A stretch of 64,000 bases of DNA from Fusobacterium ulcerans ATCC 49185 (lineage in GTDB: Bacteria > Fusobacteriota > Fusobacteriia > Fusobacteriales > Fusobacteriaceae): NCBI RefSeq assembly GCF_900683735.1, contig NZ_LR215979.1, forward strand, positions 1,116,001-1,180,000, given 5' to 3'. A program made the position numbers and the translations under genes. The notes under the pieces are model-generated. The model saw nothing but the letters and a program-made list of their open reading frames with translations, made no database searches and had not been told where the DNA came from. How positions within the stretch are numbered: position 1 is the stretch's first letter; each line of letters opens with the position of its first letter. This document shows, one piece after another, positions 58,787-64,000 of the stretch.

Positions 58787-60292
58787 ATGAAGAAAGTATT
58801 GTGGATACTATTGCCACTCTTACTGCTTATTGGTTGTGGAAAAGAAAAAGCAGCTGAAGCAGGAAAACCGAAAGAAAATAAACTGATATACAGCCAGAGT
58901 AGTGAAACAGTGACACTTCATCCACATGAAGCTACAGATGTGTATTCTAGAAGAATAATTTCAAATATCTTTGACAGACTTATAGAAACTAATGAGAAAT
59001 TAGAAATAGTTCCTGGATTGGCAGAAAGTTGGGAACAAGTAGATCCTTTAACATTAAAATTCAATTTAAGAAAAGGAGTTAAGTTTCAAAATGGAGATGA
59101 ATTTACTTCTGAAGATGTAAAATATACATTTGAAAATGCTAAAAAATCTGCAAAAGTAGGAACTTTATATTCAATGATAGATACTGTAGAAACTCCTGAT
59201 AAATATACAGCTATATTTAAAACAAGTACACCATCAGGGTCTCTTATGCATCACTTAACACATATAACTGCTTCAATTCTTAATAAAAAATACTATGAAA
59301 CTACAGAAAATACTAATCATAATCCACTTGGAACTGGGGCTTATGCTCTTGTAGAATGGAAACCTGGGGATTATATGACTCTTAAAAGAAATGATGATTA
59401 TTTTAGAGGGAAACCTGCTATAGAAATAGTTGAAGTAAGAGCAGTACCTGAAGAGAACAGCAGAGTTATTGCTATCGAAACAGGAGAGCACCATATAACA
59501 GGTGATATAGACTCTATAGGCAGAAAGATCCTTGCAGGAAGAGAAGACGTAAGAATAGAGGAAATAAGCTCTCTGGGAGTTGCTTATTTAGGAATCAATA
59601 CTTCTAAAGGAGCATTGCAGGATGTGAGAGTTAGAAAAGCTATTGCTATGGGAATAAATAGAGATATTATTATAGACTCAGTTTTAATGGGAGCAGTAGA
59701 AAAAGCTAATAGTCTTCTTGGACCAGGAGTGGTAGGATATTCAAAGGATACAAAGCCTTTTGAGTATAATCCAGCAGAGGCTAAGAAATTATTAAATGAA
59801 GCAGGATATGAAACTCTTGATCTTACTATAGTAACAAGTAACAATGATCTAAGAAAACAAATGGCTGAAATTATGCAAGCTCAATTAAAAGAAATTGGAA
59901 TAAATATAAAAATAGAAATACTAGAATGGGCAACTTTCTTGAATACTACTGGAAGCGGAAAGAGTGATTTATTTATGATAGGATGGTCAAATTCATCAGG
60001 AGATGCTGATTATGGACTTACACCTATGCTCCACAGCAGTATGAAAGGAAACTCTGGAAATAGAAGTTTCTTTGACAATAAAGAATTTGACACATTATTA
60101 GAAGAAGGAAAAGTGGAATTAAATCCTCAAAAGAGAGCAGAAATTTATGCAAGAGCTCAGGACGTTATGAACAGAGAAGTACCAATTCTTCCAATTTACT
60201 TTATGCCAGCAAGTGCAGGAATAAGGAAAGAAGTAAAGGGATTTGTACAATCACCAATAAATAATCCTACATTTTATAAATTATCATTTTAA
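58787..60292 (+). CDS. ABC-transporter substrate-binding lipoprotein, oligopeptide type (SBP_bac_5)
   Basis: ATG 58787 is preceded by AGGGGG; an in-frame TTG at 58751 is less likely. The 501 residues begin with a lipoprotein signal ending LLIGC, with C17 as the lipidated cysteine. The body has the family-5 pattern: IFDRLIETNEKLEIVPGLAESWE, FNLRKGVKFQNGDEFTSEDVKYTFE, GTGAYALVEWKPGDYMTLKRNDDY and RKAIAMGINRDII. It should bind peptides or a similar ligand outside the inner membrane. No permease or ATPase genes are adjacent, so it is an orphan receptor and must share a transporter encoded elsewhere. Confidence 0.88.
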   Translation: MKKVLWILLPLLLLIGCGKEKAAEAGKPKENKLIYSQSSETVTLHPHEATDVYSRRIISNIFDRLIETNEKLEIVPGLAESWEQVDPLTLKFNLRKGVKFQNGDEFTSEDVKYTFENAKKSAKVGTLYSMIDTVETPDKYTAIFKTSTPSGSLMHHLTHITASILNKKYYETTENTNHNPLGTGAYALVEWKPGDYMTLKRNDDYFRGKPAIEIVEVRAVPEENSRVIAIETGEHHITGDIDSIGRKILAGREDVRIEEISSLGVAYLGINTSKGALQDVRVRKAIAMGINRDIIIDSVLMGAVEKANSLLGPGVVGYSKDTKPFEYNPAEAKKLLNEAGYETLDLTIVTSNNDLRKQMAEIMQAQLKEIGINIKIEILEWATFLNTTGSGKSDLFMIGWSNSSGDADYGLTPMLHSSMKGNSGNRSFFDNKEFDTLLEEGKVELNPQKRAEIYARAQDVMNREVPILPIYFMPASAGIRKEVKGFVQSPINNPTFYKLSF

Positions 60293-60301
60293 AACAGAAT
60301 A

Positions 60302-60338
60302 AAAAAAGCTCCCCCAAATTTAAGGGGAGTTTTTTTAT
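60302..60338. terminator. Bidirectional terminator between convergent genes
   Basis: AAAAAAGCTCCCC and GGGGAGTTTTTTT form a 13-bp stem with A and T tails on both sides. It serves the binding-protein gene and the PAP2 gene. Confidence 0.85.
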
Positions 60339-60868
60339 ATTTGAACAAATTTATTATATAATTTTACTGAAATTATTCCTAATATACATCCAATAAAAGC
60401 TCCTATTATGACATCACTAGGAAAATGAACAAAAAGATATAATCTTGAAAACCCTATTAAAAAAGCAAGAATAAAAGCAAATATACCCCATTTTTTATTC
60501 TGGGAAATTATCACAGTGGAAGAAGAAAAAGAAGCCATTGTATGTCCAGAAGGAAAAGAAAAATCTTTTGGAGCTGAAATTAGCAATTGTGTAAAATTAA
60601 CCAAATCAAATGGTCTTATTCTCTTTACTAAAGGTTTGAGAATAATATTTCCAGTTAAAGCACAAAGGAAAATTCCTATAAAAATCATTATTCCAATTTT
60701 TCTATATTTTTTTATTAATATAAAAATACAGGCAAGTGCTATCCAGAAAAATCCTAAATCACCTAGTCTTGTCACCATTGGGATAAACTTATCCAGAAAA
60801 AGATTTCTATGGTGTTCCTGAATAAAAAATAAAATTTTAATATCAGTAGATTCAAAAAGTTGAAACAT
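60335..60868 (-). CDS. PAP2-family membrane phosphatase
   Basis: I start at the ATG at 60868 because GGAGGAATA is directly upstream; a longer frame to 61006 has no site. The 177 residues have about five membrane segments and all three acid-phosphatase signatures: KPLVKRIRP, SFPSGHTMAS and SRLYLFVHFPSDVIIG, so the catalytic histidines are present. It probably removes phosphate from a lipid such as undecaprenyl pyrophosphate or phosphatidic acid at the inner membrane. The exact lipid cannot be told. Confidence 0.88.
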   Translation of the reverse strand: MFQLFESTDIKILFFIQEHHRNLFLDKFIPMVTRLGDLGFFWIALACIFILIKKYRKIGIMIFIGIFLCALTGNIILKPLVKRIRPFDLVNFTQLLISAPKDFSFPSGHTMASFSSSTVIISQNKKWGIFAFILAFLIGFSRLYLFVHFPSDVIIGAFIGCILGIISVKLYNKFVQI

Positions 60869-61132
60869 TATTCCTCCTGGTATTTTAAAAATATATCTGA
60901 TAATTACTGTACTAATATTCACATAAAATAATTTTTTTATTAAAAGAATATCCCCATCAAATATTATTTTAACATTATAACACAAGAAATATTTTAAGTA
61001 AATCAAGAGAGGTATAAATATTTAAAAAACAATAAGAATAAAATTAAAAAATAAAGTATAGGATAGAAAGTCCACTAAAACGTGTAAAAGTGAAAAAATA
61101 GATTTAATCAATGAAAAAAATAATAATTTAAT

Positions 61133-61161
61133 TTAAATTTTTATTAAAAATATGGTATAAT
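61133..61161 (+). promoter_or_regulatory. Extended -10 promoter of the small membrane peptide
   Basis: TTAAAT, 17 bases, then TGGTATAAT, which has a TGn extension. Confidence 0.6.
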
Positions 61162-61210
61162 ATTAGAAATTTAATTTAGGTATTTTAGACTTATAGGGGG
61201 AAGCAGATAA

Positions 61211-61306
61211 TTGAAGGTAAAATTATTTTTAATTATGTTGGGAATAGGACTTATGGGAGTAGTTGTGGCTGAACTGCTGTTTTTAGAAAAACTAATGGTA
61301 ATTTAA
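61211..61306 (+). CDS. Possible small membrane peptide, 31 residues
   Basis: A TTG start has GGGGG about 10 bases upstream and a good promoter 50 bases before. The product, MKVKLFLIMLGIGLMGVVVA then ELLFLEKLMVI, is one membrane helix with a positive N-terminus and no cysteine. A strong terminator starts 14 bases after its stop, so promoter, frame and terminator form a complete tiny transcription unit. The family is not recognised. Confidence 0.5.
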   Translation: MKVKLFLIMLGIGLMGVVVAELLFLEKLMVI

Positions 61307-61319
61307 ATTTAAAAGAACC

Positions 61320-61362
61320 AATCCCTTTACAGAGTATTATATACTTTGTAAAGGGATTTTTC
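61320..61362. terminator. Strong bidirectional terminator
   Basis: AATCCCTTTACAGAGTA and TACTTTGTAAAGGGATT form a 17-bp stem (one G-T pair) with a 5-base loop and a T tail. It lies between the small peptide and the convergent sigma-factor gene. Confidence 0.85.
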
Positions 61363-61366
61363 TTTT

Positions 61367-61960
61367 CTATTCCTTTTCATATTCTTCAATAAAGTTTTTA
61401 AGTTTTTTCTTTATTCTTTGAATACTATTGTCTACAGACTTTAACTCTCTTCCAGTTTTTTCTGCTATTTCAGTATAAGTCATCTCAGCAAGCATATATT
61501 CAAAAATCTCATTCTCCATAGGGCTTAAATGTGTTTTTAAATATTTGTTCAGATATTTCATCTTTTCTTTGCTTAGATAGATTTCTTCTGGATTGTAAAA
61601 ATTAAATGACTTATTGTCATATGTAAGATCTGCTTCATCTTCATCATCTGAAGAAGTAGAAACCGCCATATTTAATATTCTGTTTTTTCCAGAATTGGAA
61701 TTTTTTAAAGCTGTTATGATCTGACGTTTGATACATAATAGAGCAAAGGTTGTAAAAGAAGCATTCTTATTTTCATCATAAGCGTTAATGGCTTTTAAAA
61801 GCCCAATCATAGCTTCCTGCATAACATCTTCTCTATCACCACCATGAAAGAAATATTTTTTTGTTTTGAAGATCATAAGTTGTTTAAAACTTTCAAAGAT
61901 TTGTTGTATGGCGTCTTCATCACCATCTTGTGCGGCATGAATAGTATGAATATTTATCAT
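61367..61960 (-). CDS. SigH-like alternative sigma-70 family factor
   Basis: This 197-residue protein has region 2 (DREDVMQEAMIGLLKAINAYDENKNASFTTFALLCIKRQI), which binds core polymerase and the -10. An acidic linker (SSDDEDEADLTYDN) follows, then region 4 (LSPMENEIFEYMLAEMTYTEIAEKTGRELKSVDNSIQRIKKKL), which binds the -35. Regions 1 and 3 are missing, as in SigH/ECF-like factors. AAGGAGG precedes the ATG. No anti-sigma gene is next to it. The regulon is unknown. Confidence 0.85.
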   Translation of the reverse strand: MINIHTIHAAQDGDEDAIQQIFESFKQLMIFKTKKYFFHGGDREDVMQEAMIGLLKAINAYDENKNASFTTFALLCIKRQIITALKNSNSGKNRILNMAVSTSSDDEDEADLTYDNKSFNFYNPEEIYLSKEKMKYLNKYLKTHLSPMENEIFEYMLAEMTYTEIAEKTGRELKSVDNSIQRIKKKLKNFIEEYEKE

Positions 61961-62045
61961 TTTTTTCCTCCTTAAGTAAATTAAGTTTATGTATAAAATG
62001 ATAAAATCTTCTCCCAGTATTAATATAGAAACATTTAACGACTAT

Positions 62046-62073
62046 ATTATATAGAAAAATAAATTTTTTTCAA
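62046..62073 (-). promoter_or_regulatory. Sigma-70 promoter of the SigH-like gene
   Basis: The minus strand reads TTGAAA, 16 bases, TATAAT, about 85 bases before the start. The rest of the 61961-62355 gap shows only A/T-rich sequence and the terminator at 62305. Confidence 0.6.
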
Positions 62074-62304
62074 TAGAAAAATAAAAAAATATATAGAAAT
62101 ATAAAATTACTTTTGTAATATTATCAACATAAAAATACTAAAAAAACAGACAACGAGCTGGTTTGTGAACGAAAGTAGATTAAAAAAATCATATTTTTTT
62201 TGTATACGAAAAAAATTTTTATATTTTTTTGAAATGGTTTTGTTTGTTTAAAAAAAATACATAATATATTAGTATAAAGTTCCGTTTAAGTACTGAGAAA
62301 ATAG

Positions 62305-62342
62305 AAAAGATATCACCAATTTATTGATTAGAGATATCTTTT
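62305..62342 (-). terminator. Terminator of the diguanylate cyclase gene
   Basis: On the minus strand AAAAGATATC and GATATCTTTT form a perfect 10-bp stem followed by CTATTTT. Confidence 0.7.
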
Positions 62343-62355
62343 AATATAGTGTATA

Positions 62356-64000
62356 TTATTTATAAAAAGAAAAGTTATTTTTAGAAGCATTTTTTATATT
62401 ATAAAGGGCTATATCTGATTTTTTGTACAACTCTTGAAATGTATTTCCATCTTGTGGAGCTATAGCAACTCCAACAGAAGCAGAAATACCTACTGAAATA
62501 TCAGAATGACCATATGTTACAGAGAAATCATTTAAGATTTTTTTCAGAATTTCTTTCAGTTCATTTTTTGAAGAAATATATTTTAAGAAGATAATAAATT
62601 CATCTCCTCCTAGCCTTCCAATGATACTTTGATTTTTAAAACATTCTACTAATTTTAATGCAAATTCCTGGAGAGCAATATCTCCCATAATATGTCCAAG
62701 AGTATCGTTGAGAGTTTTAAAATTATCCAGATCCAAAATAATAAAAGCGTGAGAAGATGTAGTATCTTCCTTTGTACTTTCAAGGAAATTGTCGATATGT
62801 TTCTTAGTAGCTCTGCGATTATATAGAGAAGTCAAAGGGTCTTTTTCTGACATTTCTTTAAGTTCTTTTATGTTGGAAATATCTTTTATGAGGAGAATAC
62901 CTTTTATTTCATCAGTGGATAATTTCTTTATCACATGTATATAGAATTCTGCCCATTTATAAACTCCATCAGCATATTTTGTACGATAGTCTACTTTGAA
63001 TTCATTGATACCATTAAAATATGAAATGAGCATATTTTTTCTTGAAAATCTTTCTCTCATGATCTCAATATCATCACTATGTATTTTACGTTTTAGAAAA
63101 TATTCAAAAAGTTTATCATAATTTTTCTTTTTACTTGAGTTATTAAAAGGGTTTATCGTATTTTTGGATAAATTTATTTCATATGTAGATATATTATCAG
63201 TCTGCAGAGCTTCAAAATATTGTTTTTTGAGAAAAAGAGATAATTCGTTTTCTTTTTCTTCAGTAATATTTTCAATAACCCCAACAGTTCTGAGTATGTT
63301 TTTATCATTATCAAAAATATTGGTAAGTGTAAGCCTTTCCCAAAGATAAGAGTCATTATTAGTTCTTACTTTAATAATCCCTGATGAAGTTTTTACGTTT
63401 TTATTAAATATTCTCTTATATATCTGCAGAAATTCATCAATAGATTCTTCAAAAATGAAATTATTTTCCACAAGGCTTTCAGGAACATTTTCAACTATCT
63501 GCATCAGTTGGTGTCCTTTAGGAACTGAATTTTTAAATGTAAGAGTTTTTGTTTTCTGATTATATTCAAAAGCTATATTTGAAGTTTTATCCATTGCAAC
63601 TCTAAATATCTCTTCATCCAGTTTGAGTTTTTCATTACTTGCAATAAGTTCATCTTTTGCTTTCTTATTAAAATAGAGAATAGAAAGTATTCCAAAAATA
63701 AAAATAATAGATACTTTTATAGTAAGAGCACTCATAATAGCCTGAATAAATTTTAAACGATTTTGTACTGCTTCAACAGAGAGTACAGATATAATATACC
63801 AATTATTTATTCCTAGAGGACTGTAATAAGCAAATTCTGCATTTCCATCATGGATATATTCAGCAAAACCATTTTGTTGAGTCACAATATCTTTTCTAAT
63901 TTTTTCAGCAGCATTGTTGTCATCAAAAGTAGCATTAGAAAGAAAATCCCAAATATTATTTTCAGCTATTATTTTATTAATATTAGAAGATTTTAAAATA
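62356..64000 (-). CDS. Membrane diguanylate cyclase (Cache-like, PAS, GGDEF), N-terminus beyond the window
   Basis: The minus-strand frame stays open to the right edge (last full codon 63997-63999), so the N-terminus is missing; a GTG at 63883-63885 is internal. The visible part has the end of an outside Cache-like sensor (AEFAYYSPLGINNWYIISVLS), a membrane segment (IKVSIIFIFGILSILYF), one or two PAS-like regions, and a GGDEF domain. The GGDEF domain has DPLTSLYNRRA and an intact GRLGGDEFIIFL. It should make c-di-GMP in response to an external signal, opposing the EAL enzyme at 2440. Confidence 0.9.
   Translation of the reverse strand, partial: ILKSSNINKIIAENNIWDFLSNATFDDNNAAEKIRKDIVTQQNGFAEYIHDGNAEFAYYSPLGINNWYIISVLSVEAVQNRLKFIQAIMSALTIKVSIIFIFGILSILYFNKKAKDELIASNEKLKLDEEIFRVAMDKTSNIAFEYNQKTKTLTFKNSVPKGHQLMQIVENVPESLVENNFIFEESIDEFLQIYKRIFNKNVKTSSGIIKVRTNNDSYLWERLTLTNIFDNDKNILRTVGVIENITEEKENELSLFLKKQYFEALQTDNISTYEINLSKNTINPFNNSSKKKNYDKLFEYFLKRKIHSDDIEIMRERFSRKNMLISYFNGINEFKVDYRTKYADGVYKWAEFYIHVIKKLSTDEIKGILLIKDISNIKELKEMSEKDPLTSLYNRRATKKHIDNFLESTKEDTTSSHAFIILDLDNFKTLNDTLGHIMGDIALQEFALKLVECFKNQSIIGRLGGDEFIIFLKYISSKNELKEILKKILNDFSVTYGHSDISVGISASVGVAIAPQDGNTFQELYKKSDIALYNIKNASKNNFSFYK

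Noticed and set aside
60516-60821. 101-residue plus-strand frame
   Set aside because: It is antisense to the PAP2 gene, whose motifs are all intact on the other strand.
61985-62005. TTTATGTATAAAA as another copy of the 26-bp switch site
   Set aside because: The GTTC/GAAC outer arms are missing and there is no inverted partner nearby.

Overview
The window is AT-rich, with Fusobacterium-type genes: FadA-like small adhesins paired with giant type V autotransporters, an amino-acid-based metabolism, and dense A/T-rich spacers. I infer a gut Fusobacterium (F. varium/ulcerans/mortiferum type). The genus is well supported by the gene families; the species is a guess.

Layout. (1) 1-11.3 kb is metabolism and signalling: the end of an APC amino-acid permease, a YtcJ-like amidohydrolase, a membrane EAL phosphodiesterase with a degenerate GGDEF, a MalY/PatB-type C-S lyase/aminotransferase, a sigma-54 enhancer-binding regulator, and an operon of a glutaredoxin-like protein, a D-cysteine desulfhydrase-family enzyme and a dicarboxylate/amino-acid symporter. 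The lyase and the operon each have the same 16-base sigma-54 promoter, and the regulator lies between them, so this looks like a small RpoN regulon for sulfur-amino-acid use. (2) 11.4-16.3 kb is accessory: an IS91-type transposase broken by one in-frame TGA, an orphan gene, decayed ~82-bp repeats, and a phage/plasmid-like replication module (wHTH initiator-like protein, DnaC-like loader, excisionase-like protein, small orphan). (3) 16.4-25.0 kb holds two related medium-sized autotransporters and two pairs of HU-like genes. (4) 25.0-58.5 kb is three tandem copies of a ~11-kb module, each a FadA-family gene plus a 3148-3426-residue autotransporter; both ends of the autotransporters are nearly invariant and the passengers are mosaic. 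(5) 58.4-64 kb holds an oligopeptide-type binding lipoprotein, a PAP2 phosphatase, a small membrane peptide, a SigH-like sigma factor and a diguanylate cyclase that runs off the edge.

The most interesting structure is a pair of 195-bp elements (16430-16624 and 24060-24254). Each is bounded by 26-bp inverted repeats that are themselves palindromic around a TATACATA/TATGTATA centre. Each carries a near-consensus sigma-70 promoter (17-bp spacer) at exactly the same internal offset, although most other inner sequence has diverged. Both promoters point leftward, away from the autotransporter/HU genes just downstream. They look like invertible promoter switches caught in the OFF orientation. No recombinase gene is present in the window.

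Together the 16-58 kb region looks like a surface-variation locus: switchable promoters upstream of adhesin/autotransporter genes, DNA-bending HU paralogs, and tandem autotransporter modules that appear to exchange passenger segments.
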